The notes under the pieces are model-generated. The model made no database searches. It was not told where the DNA came from and worked only from the letters and a program-made list of their open reading frames with translations. A program made the position numbers and the translations under genes. This document shows positions 1 through 11,705 of a stretch of 64,000 nt of DNA, in pieces; the stretch's first letter is position 1; the number at the start of each line of letters is the position of its first letter. This stretch comes from Limanda limanda (lineage: Eukaryota > Chordata > Actinopteri > Pleuronectiformes > Pleuronectidae). The stretch lies in assembly GCF_963576545.1 (NCBI RefSeq), contig NC_083646.1, forward strand, positions 23,477,989 through 23,541,988. Reading direction: 5' to 3'.

Positions 1-300
1 TAGAATACAGTTCATGTAACAGTTAAATCTATATTTAAAGGGCCTGAAAACATCTGGCTGCCATTTTGAAGCCAAAGCTAAACCAGAACAAAGAATCCTT
101 TGTTCCACCTCCTCCTTTGTGCCTCACACGTGGTCCGGCGGCCATTTGAGATTATTCATCGGTAGACCCGCCCTCAATTCTGGCTCTAAATTCATAACGA
201 ACCCGCCATTTTGTTTTGTAGTTTTAAGCCTAACATTGTCGGCCTCCATCTTGGATGTGACGTCACTACGTTACTGCGTCATCGCCACGCCCCCTCCCTT
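1..300. repeat. possible old dispersed repeat at window edge
   Basis: GC-richer than the sequence that follows, with CpG-containing stretches and motifs such as a GACGTCA site near 258-266 and CGCCACGCCCC near 284-295. The style resembles dispersed repeats I have seen in other teleost sequence, but I cannot name a family. A short ORF here runs into the CA tract and is not credible as a gene. Confidence 0.25.
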
Positions 301-313
301 TTCTCTCTCGCTC

Positions 314-715
314 TCTCACACACACACACACCCACACACACACACACACAGACACATTGATAGACACAGACAGATACACACACACAGAGACACATAGATG
401 GACCAGAGGTTACATGCGTGTTCTAAATTGTGATAAGCTGCTGTTGTGATCTTTGAAATATGGGAGTTTGTTAAAATGATAAATCATTAAATAACACTAA
501 CTTTATTTCACATACATACACATAGACACACATACACAGAGAGACACTTTGACACAGACACACACACACAGAGGCAGACATACATAGGTAGACCGCAGGT
601 TTTACATGTATTTTCTGAATTGTGATAAGTGCTGCTGCTGTGTTTATCTTTGAAATATCGGAGCTTGTTAAAATGATAAATCATTGAATAACATTATAAC
701 TTTATTTCCCCTTTT
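314..715. repeat. tandem duplication (about 193-bp period) with CA-rich arms
   Basis: A CA-rich stretch followed by a unique block occurs twice. The first unique block is about 396-510 and the second about 588-711. Both contain a TTGTGATAAG motif, then TTTGAAATAT, then TTAAAATGATAAATCATT and a run ending in CTTTATTTC. The copies differ by scattered substitutions and small indels, so the duplication is not recent. Confidence 0.7.
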
Positions 716-721
716 TAATAA

Positions 722-3394
722 ATACTTTTGTAATTAAAGTATCTGTAGTCTGTGATTATTTGTGCATAAGTGTGTGAATACAGCTGGATTATGATTGCCT
801 GTGCTCGAACTTAGAAGCCTTCGTTAATATTAAAATATTGACATTATTAATTTGACATTTATCATTATGAGACTGATAATTATAGCTTGATTTGTTGGTC
901 CCTGGTAACCAGGGTGGTGCCCCCCTTTCTCAATTATTAATATAGATAGTATTATTCTTATTATTCTTTTCATTATTCTTGGTTGATAACCTTATCATTG
1001 TTAATTGATAGCTTGTACTTTCTAATTGATAATTCCTATTTTCTCATTAGTGGTTTTATTGTTATTTGATTACTGATCATCTTCAATTAATAATTTAATT
1101 ATTTTTGATAGATAATTTTTATTATTCTAATAATCCTATTTCATGATTATTAATAATTAGCCAACGTCAAGTCTACTCCTATTGCACAACACTTGTCACC
1201 CACCTCATCTTTGTACGCCCTCATGTACACTAACGTAAATAAGTCTTACTCATGGCAACTGACCAGGCTTCATTTTGGGTCACAGCGAATCACTGGAAGA
1301 CGGCTGACTGTGACAGAGAGGAGAACAGATTGCCAGCAACGACACGTGTGGCTGATTGAGATCATAGCAAAATCTAACTGGATTGTGGTAACGCCCAACA
1401 GCCAGTAGATTGGAAGAGGCAGGGAGAGAGAGAGAGAATTGTGAATGAATGGAACATAGAGAAAGTGTGAGTGAACCCTTTGGAATTATTTACATGTATT
1501 TGTCTTGAAATTTGGCCTAATCATAATTATGACTTCATTCTGCAATCTGTGTTATTCATACGTGAGACTAGTGATCTGACGTCAACAAAAGCTAACGAGT
1601 CAGCATTTACCAAATCTGTCCTTTCAGTGGTGTAAGACTAGATGTGATTTACACTTATAAACACCAAGTTAATTCACAGGAAGCGTCTGCTGATGGGAGC
1701 CCTGCCTTGCACAGATGAGATCTCAGAAGATTTACGAACACTGATATTTGAATTCATAAAGCAGAAAAGATCTGCAAAGTCATCTGCCAGAGCGCTTATA
1801 CTAATCGGACCACATTTTGACAAACTGTTTTTACTGACCACACGAAGCACTAAAACCTCTCATTAGACAGTTAGAACTGAAGGAGCCTCTTGAGTGAGTG
1901 GTGAAACATCTTTAAGAAATAAAAGCCAATCCAGTAGCCTATTTGAACATATACAATATACAGAATGAAACTGGATCAAATCTTTGGGAGTGGCCCAATC
2001 AGAGGTCAGACCTGAACCCAGAAGAGATAATGTGAAATGTGAGGAAAAGATATGTTTATAGCAGATTTCTTACAGAGAAAACTGATGACTAATGTCTGGT
2101 ACCTTTTATTTACAGAAATCCCCCATGTCATCTTCATTTCCTTATCCAAGTAGTAAGTAGCAAGTAATATTTACTTTAACTCTTTGTGTAGTTGTGGTTG
2201 AGGTAAAATATCCATTCATAAATAGGCTACAATATACTGATAAGTAGTTTAAGACTACACTCCAACCCATTCCAGTTACAGCTTTACTTCACAGGGGGGC
2301 AGTGTGTCTCAATGAACAAGACGGACAGCTGGTGTAAACACAGACTTCAGCCAACTCCATAAGCCTGGAAAAGACAGCAAAGACACCAGCCTCGAAAGAT
2401 TAAGAAATGCACCCAGTGTTGGTGGAGTAAACCCATACATGCTGGCCTCAGAGTGAAGCCATGCAGAACTTTTTCTTCTGCTCTAACTTGACACAAAAGA
2501 GTTTGTGCAAAAGAAATATGTTATATTATATTATTATATATACTATTTTGCTGTTTGATTTTGGAAACTGGCTTACAATATTTTTTTTGGTGTGTGTTAC
2601 TACCTTGGTAAAGCAGATGGAGAGAGAAAGATTGTAGGCTATAACATTATCTACCGAAGATATTTATCATAATAATCTCCTATTTTCTGAGTAACAAACC
2701 AGGCTCCAAAACTAGAAGTTGTGAAAGTAGAGAGAAAGAGAGAGAGATTGGACAGGGAGGTGACAATGAAGAGAGGGGACAGATGGATACACAGAACTGG
2801 ATGGTTGTGAAATGGTTTTTCGATGCTTACTTGGACTAACAGGTGTGTGTGTGTTCCCCGAAGGAAATGAGAACAGAGAGAGTCAGCCAGGAAAGAAAAG
2901 TAAAGAGTTGGAAGAACAATGAAATGGTGGAGGAAAGAGAGGAAACTTCATTCCCTGGCATGTCACAGATAGATTAATGTTGGTCAATCCCCTAGATCAT
3001 GTCTCATCTGTGGATGGAGATAATCAGATGGAACAAAAAGATCAGATGACAGGACATTATGGGGTGAAAATTAACAAAAAAATCTTAGAAAGAAGGTTAA
3101 TCTCCTCCATGAAGTAAGATACTCAAAACATTTAACATCAGCTCAGAAGGAAGGTCCACGTCAGAGCTGTGACCAGTGAGGATATTATCAGGAGGTGAAG
3201 AACGAGCGGCCGTACGGCCAAAGTCCTTCGGCAATGACCCTTCAAACGGTGACCAAAAGCGGGGCTGAGTAATCAACCGGAACACTGCAAGACACCTGAA
3301 TGAATATCCATCTCTCTGAAATCTATAGGCTACTGCTTATCCTTCTCATGAGTCGTGGGAAGAGCTGGAGGAAATCCCAGATGAGAGGTGGTGC
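722..3394. other. no recognisable gene
   Basis: AT-rich non-coding sequence, including a TTATTA-rich stretch at about 940-1160. No exon-like reading frame with splice sites or protein similarity was recognised on either strand. Confidence 0.5.
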
Positions 3395-3595
3395 ATGCAG
3401 GGCTCACATTCACATCTACGATCATTTCAGGGTCACCTACCCACAATCTGCATATTTCTGGACTGTGGGAGAAGGCCAAACTACACAGGGAAAACATGCT
3501 AACTCCAGAAAGACCCAAAGTCCAAATCAGGATTCAAACTGGGAACCTTCTTACCTTCTTGCTGTGAGGTGACGGTACCGCTGTGCCGCCTGAGA
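3395..3595 (-). repeat. old teleost dispersed repeat (SINE/LINE-tail type)
   Basis: The stretch carries the familiar run 'GGACTGTGGGAGAAG ... AACATGCTAACTCCA ... CTTCTTGCTGTGAGG ... GTGCCGCC', seen in many fish genomes as a SINE-like or LINE 3' repeat. A second copy in the opposite orientation lies at about 33505-33625. The ORFs across it are by-products of the repeat. Strand follows the orientation that begins with GGCGGCAC. Confidence 0.6.
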
Positions 3596-6124
3596 CTGAC
3601 AATGCGCTGCATGTTTTGATCGCTACCATTTGTAACATCAAACAATTGTGATAGTATAGTTATTTTGCTACACAGAGATATCATTTATGGAGTTGCTGAA
3701 TTCAAGACATTGGTGAACACCCAACTTGTCATCTAGCGCCCCTTTGCCTTTGAAACAAGGAGGATGTCTCAACCACCAACAAATCAAAGATCATGGTCAT
3801 CCCTTCTTAGATGACCTATGAACATGCTTTCACGATAAACAACTCAATACCCATTTGTTTTCTAGCATTTAGCAAAGTTTCAGCGTGCTTTCAACACAGC
3901 ATCACAAAGCTGTTAGCATAGCATGTAGCACTGTTATTTTTTTAATCTAATCAAAGAAGCTCAAAGTTGGAGAAAGTAGGAGACTTTCCCCTACTTGTTT
4001 CTGCAGGACACTGTACAGGTATGATATTTCAAACTTTCTTATTAAGATGGCGTTTTATTGTACTATATGATAACGGAAAGCAGCTGGGGTGTAAAGTGCT
4101 GCCATTAGGAGGTTTTCTACTTCAGTGTAAACATACAACATGAAACATGTTCTTTGGACAGCAGGAGGTAATAAATCTTTGAGAGTGAAAATGTGAGCTA
4201 CATGGTGTTTCATTGATGATTAAGTGCAAGTGCATTTGTTAGACATAGAAGTAATTGTGCGACTGATAATGAATGTCAATACACAGAATATATTACTTGA
4301 CACGTTTCCCACCATCACTCTGGTGTATTTGTCTATTGGCAATCATAAAAATCATTTTTTTTAACTCCTCCTTTTAAAAGGACACCATGTTTGTAGTAAT
4401 AATACCTGATGGTGATTGAGTTTTAAGTTGTCATTAAAACCCATTTAAATTGTATTGTATTTGAGTAATTAGGCTGCCAGACTGTCACCATTACTGCCTA
4501 TGTTTATCTTTATTCGATTTTATATTTTTACATTTCAAGTTTTATTCTTGAACCGTTTTCATTATTTTTTTAAGTACACATACACCTGCTGTAGCAGAAT
4601 TTACAGGCTATGTTATTGTAATGCAGGCAGTACTGTATAGTTTCAGTTATTTATCTTTAAATCTGTATTCATTTGTACTCAGTTACTTCTGTTACCGTAC
4701 TCTATTTTTCTCACCTCACATTTTCCATCATCTTATACTTACCCATCTTTTATATCTGTAGTGCCATTATCCCCATTAGCACATCTTTCTTTACAGTAAC
4801 AGCTTTTTAGTAGTTCTGTTGGCCAGACTTTCCCACTGCAGATTAGTAGGATTTACCCTTGACTTAATTTTGTCATCCATCTAAATTTCTGAATGGCAAT
4901 CATAGCCAAAATAAAGAGTTTTTATTAAGAGATTCTCTTCTAGTGTTGAATGCATCTAAAGGACAAGGGTTTCTATAGATTCAGCTGGGTAATTTCAACA
5001 AATTTGAAGATGCTTGGGCAAAAGTTCCTGTCCTTGCTTTTTCCAGAAACAGACAGTATAACAAAGTAATCTCTGCACAGCTTGGCTGGATGTTTATCAG
5101 GGACTTAGGGTTCTTTCAGCCTGACTCACTGAATGCATCATCAGCATTTCAGAAGTTTTATAACTCCACTTTCAGTCTAGTTTGAACTATAATGTGCACA
5201 CATTTTTACAGCAGGGGCCATCATGTTTCCTTCTTGTATAATTTACTAGACCACTTCACTCATTTCTTCTGTGTTTGCATGTACAAAGCCAACAGTAGTG
5301 GGACCTCATGTTAATTAACCCCAGAGAGCACTGCCTCATTCATACTGTATTGTATTGTACCTTGCATACATGAATATTTAAACACTTGGATTACTATACT
5401 TGTGCTGTGGAAATATTCATCTTGAGAAAATTTAAAAGGGACTTTGATGAAAATCTTTCACTTTATGGTTGAGTTTGCTCCAAACTTCATGTCACATCTT
5501 CAACATCCATCACATGAAGGGCTATCCAATTTCCATTGAAGGAGGATACTGACCAGCTTTAGAGTTGTATGGCTAACAAAGAAAATGTATTTCTTTATGT
5601 AACCAAGTATTTTACGTCAGCTGGCCAATAACAATGAAATGGGGAAAAAAAAGCTCATCACAAGAGAAGATAAACTGTTGGCACAGTACAACATAAAGGT
5701 TTGTATAATAAAACCTTAATGTTGTTTTCAAATAACCAGTGCCTGATATATTACAACCCTAATTATCACAGAACTACGTGATAAATACAAACATTTAAAT
5801 GCATAAAAAGTCTAATATCTACAGCGGCTCATGAATAGATTAATGCAAGTAATGTCACAGTGTTAAAGCAACCCTATTTTCTTCACTGTTAGCATTAGGG
5901 TTAATGCTCAAAGAAAATAAGGGTTTCCCAAGTAGAGGAGTGAAATGGCACCATAACTAATGATGAGTGTATTAAATGAAGCAAAGGTTTCTTTTATTTC
6001 TTGTGAGTTCAAGTTTTCATTTGAACGAGGGAGAATGCTGTTTTTTTTTATATCATGAATTGTATAGAAATATGGATGATATGAATGTTCCCCAAAAGTG
6101 AAGCCAAGGCGTCTCCATTGCCAC
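3596..6124. other. no recognisable gene
   Basis: AT-rich intergenic sequence up to the left target triplet of the Harbinger element. I see no exon, RNA gene or repeat with a recognisable structure. Confidence 0.5.
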
Positions 6125-6127
6125 CTG

Positions 6128-7490
6128 GGGCCGGTTTTTCAAAAGTAATCTGATCGGATTACAGCTATCGGATTGGATCAAATCTTGAAAATGGGTATTT
6201 CAAAAGAAAAAAAGGATTCAGAAATTGGATTGGATCACATAATCTAATCTTGTTGTTGATCCGGATCAAACCTTGAGTTTGAGTTTTTCAAAACTTTTTG
6301 GTAGGATTGGGATCATTGTGATCCCAAAAATCAGGATTAAACTGATCCCAGCAGGAGGGTGGATTCATGGTGGATATCAGTAATAAAACTATGTAACTAA
6401 AATTGGTTAGTTAAATAATACAACATTTATATCATGCATTTTACAGTATTTATATTTATTCATCAATTTCACTTGAATTGTTCAACAGGAAGTACATAAA
6501 GTAGGTAGGCTATGTAGGGCAACAAAAGACCACGCTGAAGCCAAGAACAGCCAAACAGGCAACAACCCATATAAGAGGGGTGAATACACAAACATAGTCC
6601 TTGATATTATTGGAGGTGAAAAGTCGGAAGCTCTGCATGGGATCCAAGATGTTGCAGAGGATGGTGAGCCTGTGATGACAGCAGAAAGTGAGCCTTCTTC
6701 AGAAACATTTATTCTTAATCTCTGCCCTGTAATCGAGGGAGAAGGTCAATCACAGGTGGAGCCAGAAGGCCTAGTTCCCACAGGACCCCCAGAGAGAGGC
6801 TCAAAGCACCCAAAGAAAGATGACGCCTATAAGGTACTTCTGCAAAAAGAGACTGAAAGGGCAGAAGTACAGATCCATCTAGCAGAGGAACAGCTTATTC
6901 TTGCCCGACTACAGCAAACCAAGCAGCAGATGATGATGAAGAAGAAGGAGAACTCATAAGAAGAACTACTCATAACAAGAACTAAGAAGTAATTTATTTT
7001 GTTAAGTATTGGACATTTAAACCTTTTTTTATCCAGTTCAATTCAATAAATCTTTGTTTGAAACCTGTTCGAAACATCCATAATGTATTTGTGAGTAAAG
7101 TATGTATTTATTTACTTATTTGTTGTAGGTCTCAGATGAGTGGACTGCCTGTTTCCAAGAAATGGACAATGGAGGGGGATGTTTATATTGTTTGTTTGCT
7201 GTTCCGTTCAGTCCTATTTTCTGTTCAAATAAAGCATATTGGAGTGACCCCACACTATTCTACCTGTTGTTCTTTACAGAGCTACATTGTGATAGTCCCA
7301 TTTAGACCACAGGTAATCCAGATTTGGTAATCCTGAAAAGTTTGAATCCGGATCAGAGTAATCCAATCCCACATTGCTTTGAAAAACCAGCATAAAAATA
7401 AAATGGATTACGTGATCCTGGATAGCAGAAAAAGAGATTTCCAAATCTGGATCAGTTTGATCCAGATTAAAACTTTTGAAAAACCGGCCC
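6128..7490 (+). mobile_element. Harbinger-like DNA transposon copy 1 (non-autonomous)
   Basis: The element is bounded by inverted repeats: GGGCCGGTTTTTCAAAAGT at the left and its reverse complement at the right. Inside these lie further imperfect inverted repeats of GGATCA/TGATCC type. It is flanked by CTG on the left (6125-6127) and CTG on the right (7491-7493), a 3-bp target duplication. With the outer flanks the original target reads CACCTGGTG. This fits what I recall for zebrafish Harbinger3-type elements, which duplicate CWG inside a CACCWGGTG-like site. No transposase is present. The interior keeps the C-terminal part of an accessory protein (6524-6959). Superfamily assignment rests on the target site and the accessory protein, not on a transposase. 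Confidence 0.75.
6524..6959 (+). pseudogene. C-terminal fragment of Harbinger Myb/SANT-like accessory protein
   Basis: One open frame runs across this stretch and stops with TAA at 6957-6959. The first ATG inside it is at 6672, but the frame reads on upstream with the coding-like motif YTNIVLDIIGG. This suggests the ATG is internal and that a DNA-binding N-terminal part has been lost. The C-terminal 40 residues form a charged coiled-coil segment rich in E, Q and K, ending in a poly-Met/Lys stretch (MMMKKKEN). Harbinger elements typically encode a Myb/SANT-like protein that helps transposase enter the nucleus and bind DNA, and such proteins often end in a coiled coil. Here only the tail remains and no transposase is adjacent, so it is probably a relic. 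The family call is by resemblance and is moderate. Confidence 0.5.
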
Positions 7491-8046
7491 CTGGGGCCGG
7501 TTTTTCAAAAGTAATCTGATCGGATTACGGCTATCGGATTGGATCAAATCTTGAAAATGGGTATTTCAAAAGAAAAAAAGGATTCAGAAATTGGATTGGA
7601 TCACGTAATCTAATCTTGTTGTTGATCCGGATCGAACCTTGAGTTTGGGTTTTTCAAAACTTTGTGGTAGGATTGGGATCATTGTGATCCCAAAAATCAG
7701 GATTAAACTGATCCCAGCAGGAGGGTGGATTCATGGTGGATATCAGTAATAAAACTAGGTAACTAAAATTCGTTAGTTAAATAATACAACATTTAAATCA
7801 TGCATTTTACAGTATTTATATTTATTCATCAATTTCACTTGAATTGTTCAACAGGAAGTACATAAAGTAGGTAGGCTATATAGGCTAGCAACCTTTCAGT
7901 ACAGCAAATTATAAATTATAAATATTTCGGCCCCATAAAATAATCCCCCAAACAGCTGTCAATATTGTACTCAAATAATAAATCAAGGCCAGACTTGAGA
8001 TCCGCCTCCTAAAGGCCAAGCTTGGACAAGCTGGTCTCTCCACAGC

Positions 8047-8050
8047 AGAC
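8047..8050. repeat. target site duplication AGAC, left copy
   Basis: AGAC lies immediately outside the LTR end that begins TGTTACG. The same four bases follow the other LTR at 13956-13959. This 4-bp duplication marks the whole 8051-13955 element as one insertion. Confidence 0.8.
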
Positions 8051-8626
8051 TGTTACGCCCCGGGTCTAGGGGACCCCAGAGACGTGCCATGTGGTGCTCT
8101 CCCCATTCTCCCCACTCCCAAGCAGGCCAGTGTCACAAAGGGTTTGGTTTAGTGGTAGCTTTTATTTGCTTCGGAGGGAGAAAGGCCAACACAACAAACA
8201 AAACAATCTTATTCCCTACGTTCCTATCTATCAAACAAAACTGTTAACAAAAAGACAAATGCTTATCTAACTCCTACTCAGGAAAACACAGGAGAAAACA
8301 GGGGTAAAAGAAAAGGCTTCTCCCTCCTACAGGGCTACCACCAACACACACTTCAGATATATACAACAGAACAACACGGCATACAAACACTGGTCCTGGT
8401 TGGAGGTGGGAGATTCGGTGGAGAGAGGGAGACTGCAGTCAGTCAGTGCTTCTTGTAGGCTCCTCTCTTCATTCTGGCCAATCCTGGAGCAGCAATCAGG
8501 CAGCTCACTCCAATCAGCAGGTCCAACCTGCTTACAATTAGGCCACACACAAACACACTCACAGGGAGACGGCTCACATACAAGGAGAAGAAACAGACAG
8601 TGTCACACAAACACAGGATCGTAACA
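8051..8626 (-). repeat. 3' LTR of the Gmr1-like element (576 bp)
   Basis: In sense it starts TGTTACGATC and ends GGCGTAACA, giving a 7-bp terminal inverted repeat. A TATATA stretch (8357-8363) and an AATAAA signal (8161-8166, in sense) suggest U3-R-U5 promoter and polyadenylation elements. The sequence appears identical to the LTR at 13380-13955. ORFs of 73-74 residues inside both LTRs are identical to each other because the LTRs are, and are not genes. Confidence 0.92.
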
Positions 8627-8637
8627 TCTCCCCACCT
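8627..8637 (-). promoter_or_regulatory. polypurine tract for plus-strand DNA priming
   Basis: In sense the bases just before the 3' LTR are AGGTGGGGAGA, 10 purines out of 11, directly abutting the LTR start TGTTACG. This is the expected position and composition for the polypurine primer of an LTR retrotransposon. Confidence 0.8.
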
Positions 8638-8673
8638 AAAAATCAAACATTATTCCCCTAATAAATATTTGAT

Positions 8674-11646
8674 TCATTGGGCACGTGATAGAGCATCAGC
8701 CATGACGTTGTCCAACCCCTTTTTATAACGGATCTCAATGTTGAAGTCCTGCACTAATAACGACCAGCGCATCAAACGCTGATTACTGTTCTGCATCTGG
8801 CTCAGAAACACTAACGGGTTGTGGTCAGAGAACACGACGGTAGGCACCGAGCTGGAACCGAGGTACACCTCAAAGTGCTGTAGCGCCAAGAGGAGGGCTA
8901 AAGCCTCTTTCTCGATGGTGCTATAGTGCAGCTGATGTTTTTTGAACTTCCTTGAAAAATAACAAACCGGGTGATCCACGCCACACTCATCCTCCTGTAG
9001 GAGCACAGCCCCCACACCGAGAGCGCTGGCATCTACCTCAAGCTTAAAGGGACGCACAAAGTTCGGCGCGGCCAGAACCGGAGCGCTGCAGAGGAGAGCT
9101 TTGGCGGCCTCGAATGCCACTTGACACTTCTCTGACCACTTGAACGGGGTTTTTGGGCTTGCCAAGCTGGTGAGCGGAGCTACTACCGCAGAGAAATTCC
9201 TACAGAAGGCCCTGTAGTACCCTGCCATCCCCAGGAACCGACGGAGCTCACGGCGCATTTGGGGCATGGGAAAATCAATGATGGCTTGCACTTTGACTCT
9301 CACTGGACAAACCTGACCTTGCCCCACCTGTTTGCCCAGATATGTAACGACGGCTTTTCCGAACTCACATTTCGCTAGGTTAAGGGTAAGGGAAGCGGCA
9401 CACAAACGGTCGAAAATCGTACGGAGGGTTATTACATGTTCGGTCCAAGTAGACGAGTATGCCACAATGTCATCTAAATAGACTTCACAGTCACCTATTC
9501 CACATAGGACAGTATTCATCAGCCGCTGGAAGGTGGCAGGTGCATTCCTCAGCCCAAACGGCATAACGGTGTACTGTAAGAAATGATCAGGCGTGACAAA
9601 GGCGCTGATCTCAGACGCACGGCGAGTTAGGGGGACCTGCCAGTACCCTTTCAGGAGGTCTAACTTGGTCACATACTTGGCAGATCCTACGCGATCGATG
9701 AGGTCATCAATGAGCGGCAACGGGAAAGAGTCTGGCTTGGTAATGGCGTTAACCTTACGGTAATCATTACAGAAACGTGGGGTTTGGTCGGACTTTGGGA
9801 CAAGTATCGAAGGGGAACTCCAAGAGCTACTGCTTGGGACAGCAAAACCGTGATCAAGAAGGTATTGTACTTCTTTTTGCATCATGGCACGTTTTATTGG
9901 AGGGACACGGTAAGCCCGCTGTTTAAGAGGTTTGTGATTTTCAACCACGATGTCATGTTCGATTACATTAGTTTGGGTGGGAATGTCACCAAAGAGATTC
10001 GGGAAGTCTTGAATGAGACCCCGAATATCGGACCTAGCGGAGTCGGGTAGATGTTCAAGGTAGACATCTAACTTATTCAAAATCTCAGAATTTCGGAGGC
10101 GCGCACAGGGGACCGAGTTGTGCCTGTCATTCAGCCCATCATCTGAGGCATCGTATGGGCGCCGTATTACAGACATGGAGGCTACCGGCGCAACAACAGG
10201 TGGCGAGTCGGCACAGTTCTCACGGTCAAAATACTTTTTAAGCATGTTGATGTGGCATACGCGAGTTTTCTTTCTGCGGTCAGGTGTTCGGATTACGTAA
10301 TCCGTCTCACTGAGTTGCCGATCAACCAGGTACGGTCCTGAAAATTTGGCTTGTAGAGCAGAACCAACGACAGGCAGCAAAACCAACACACGGTCACCTG
10401 ACTGGAAGACCCGTGCAACAGCTTTTTTATCAAAACGCACTTTCATTTTGTTTTGGGCGGCTGAGAGCGAGGCACGGGACAAATCACACGCATGGTGCAG
10501 TCGCTCTCGAAACGAACTTACATAATCCAGAATGTTTTCTTTGGCGCCGGATTTATCTGAGAGCCACTTCTCCCGAAGCAGACGTAACGGACCACGCACA
10601 GTGTGCCCAAAAACTAGATCGGCTGGACTAAAACCAAGGGACTCTTGCGTCGTTTCCCTCACCGCAAACAACAGCAGCGGCAGGCCCTCATCCCATTCTC
10701 GGTTTGTCTCCGTGCAGAATTTACGAAACAGACTTTTGAGGGTTTGGTGAAACCGCTCCAATGCACCCTGGCTCTCTGGGTGATAAGCACTGGAGGTACG
10801 GTGCTTAATATTCAACTCGATAATCACCTGGGCAAATATTTTGGACATAAAGTTTGAGCCTTGGTCGCTTTGGATATGTCTGGGAAGGCCGAATGTAGAA
10901 AAGAATTTGACTAGTGCCTTCACGATGACTCGGGCTTTCAACGAGCGCAGTGGGACTGCTTCAGGGTACCTGGTGGCAGCACACATTATGGTGAGGAGGT
11001 ATTGGTTACCGGATTTTGTTTTGGGAAGGGGCCCAACGCAGTCAATAATGACATGCTCGAATGGCTCTCCGATGACCGGTATTGGCTTTAATGGAGCAGC
11101 TGGTATCACCTGATTTGGTTTACCGGAGATCTGGCAAGTGTGGCATGAACGGCAGAATTTCACAATGTCAGATTTAAGTCCAGGCCAGAAGTAGTAACGG
11201 AGGACACGCTGATATGTTTTTCTGACACCCAAATGGCCAGACATACTGTGATCATGAGCCAGACTCAGGACCTGAGGACGGAAGGGCTGTGGCACTACAA
11301 TTTGGCGCACAGACTGGTGCGTAAACACAGCGTCAGGAGACCAGTGGCGCATTAACACACCATCATCAACCAGGTATGACACAGCCTTTTTAAATGCAGA
11401 TGTATTTACAAGCGAAAAACAATGGGACAAAGTATTGTCAATTTCTTGAGCCTTAATTAGCTGTTCCTTGTTTACGGGTAAGTGGAGGGGTTCGCCGTTA
11501 GGCTGAAGGTCGGTCACAGGTGCACCCATTTCACCCTTGGAAGGTGAATTTGGTGGGTCAGAGGAACCCATGAACGAGTCACTCAGATCCACCAAGTTTT
11601 CGAATTTACGTGCCTGAGCACGGGTTATGGCACACACGGGAAACAT
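8674..11646 (-). CDS. pol: pol polyprotein: integrase, reverse transcriptase, RNase H (990 aa from ATG)
   Basis: Residue numbers count from the ATG at 11646. The integrase comes first. It has an HHCC zinc finger (H131, H138, C168, C171) and a catalytic core D202, D261, E297 with exactly 35 residues between the last two. A GPY/F-type module follows (FSGPYL near 435-440). The reverse transcriptase has KLDLLKGYWQ (D663), MPFGLRNAP (695-703) and the active-site box YLDD (723-726, in place of the more usual YVDD). RNase H carries D872, E914, D941 and D984. All catalytic residues are present and there is no internal stop. The frame is also open upstream of the ATG to 11739 and overlaps the end of gag by 34 nt, so it may be made by -1 frameshifting instead of from its own ATG. 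The integrase-first order is the Gmr1-like signature. Confidence 0.93.
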   Translation of the reverse strand: MFPVCAITRAQARKFENLVDLSDSFMGSSDPPNSPSKGEMGAPVTDLQPNGEPLHLPVNKEQLIKAQEIDNTLSHCFSLVNTSAFKKAVSYLVDDGVLMRHWSPDAVFTHQSVRQIVVPQPFRPQVLSLAHDHSMSGHLGVRKTYQRVLRYYFWPGLKSDIVKFCRSCHTCQISGKPNQVIPAAPLKPIPVIGEPFEHVIIDCVGPLPKTKSGNQYLLTIMCAATRYPEAVPLRSLKARVIVKALVKFFSTFGLPRHIQSDQGSNFMSKIFAQVIIELNIKHRTSSAYHPESQGALERFHQTLKSLFRKFCTETNREWDEGLPLLLFAVRETTQESLGFSPADLVFGHTVRGPLRLLREKWLSDKSGAKENILDYVSSFRERLHHACDLSRASLSAAQNKMKVRFDKKAVARVFQSGDRVLVLLPVVGSALQAKFSGPYLVDRQLSETDYVIRTPDRRKKTRVCHINMLKKYFDRENCADSPPVVAPVASMSVIRRPYDASDDGLNDRHNSVPCARLRNSEILNKLDVYLEHLPDSARSDIRGLIQDFPNLFGDIPTQTNVIEHDIVVENHKPLKQRAYRVPPIKRAMMQKEVQYLLDHGFAVPSSSSWSSPSILVPKSDQTPRFCNDYRKVNAITKPDSFPLPLIDDLIDRVGSAKYVTKLDLLKGYWQVPLTRRASEISAFVTPDHFLQYTVMPFGLRNAPATFQRLMNTVLCGIGDCEVYLDDIVAYSSTWTEHVITLRTIFDRLCAASLTLNLAKCEFGKAVVTYLGKQVGQGQVCPVRVKVQAIIDFPMPQMRRELRRFLGMAGYYRAFCRNFSAVVAPLTSLASPKTPFKWSEKCQVAFEAAKALLCSAPVLAAPNFVRPFKLEVDASALGVGAVLLQEDECGVDHPVCYFSRKFKKHQLHYSTIEKEALALLLALQHFEVYLGSSSVPTVVFSDHNPLVFLSQMQNSNQRLMRWSLLVQDFNIEIRYKKGLDNVMADALSRAQ

Positions 11647-11705
11647 GGGAAATGAAACTGGCCCAGCTGGGTCAGAAACACCCCTATTGATAGTCGGGTT
11701 TTCGA

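Noticed and set aside
3300..3572. 90-residue ORF
   Set aside because: It lies largely over a dispersed fish repeat with the usual conserved phrases.
8327..8548. 73-residue ORF, found again at 13656-13877
   Set aside because: The duplication comes from the two identical LTRs, and there is no protein-family feature.
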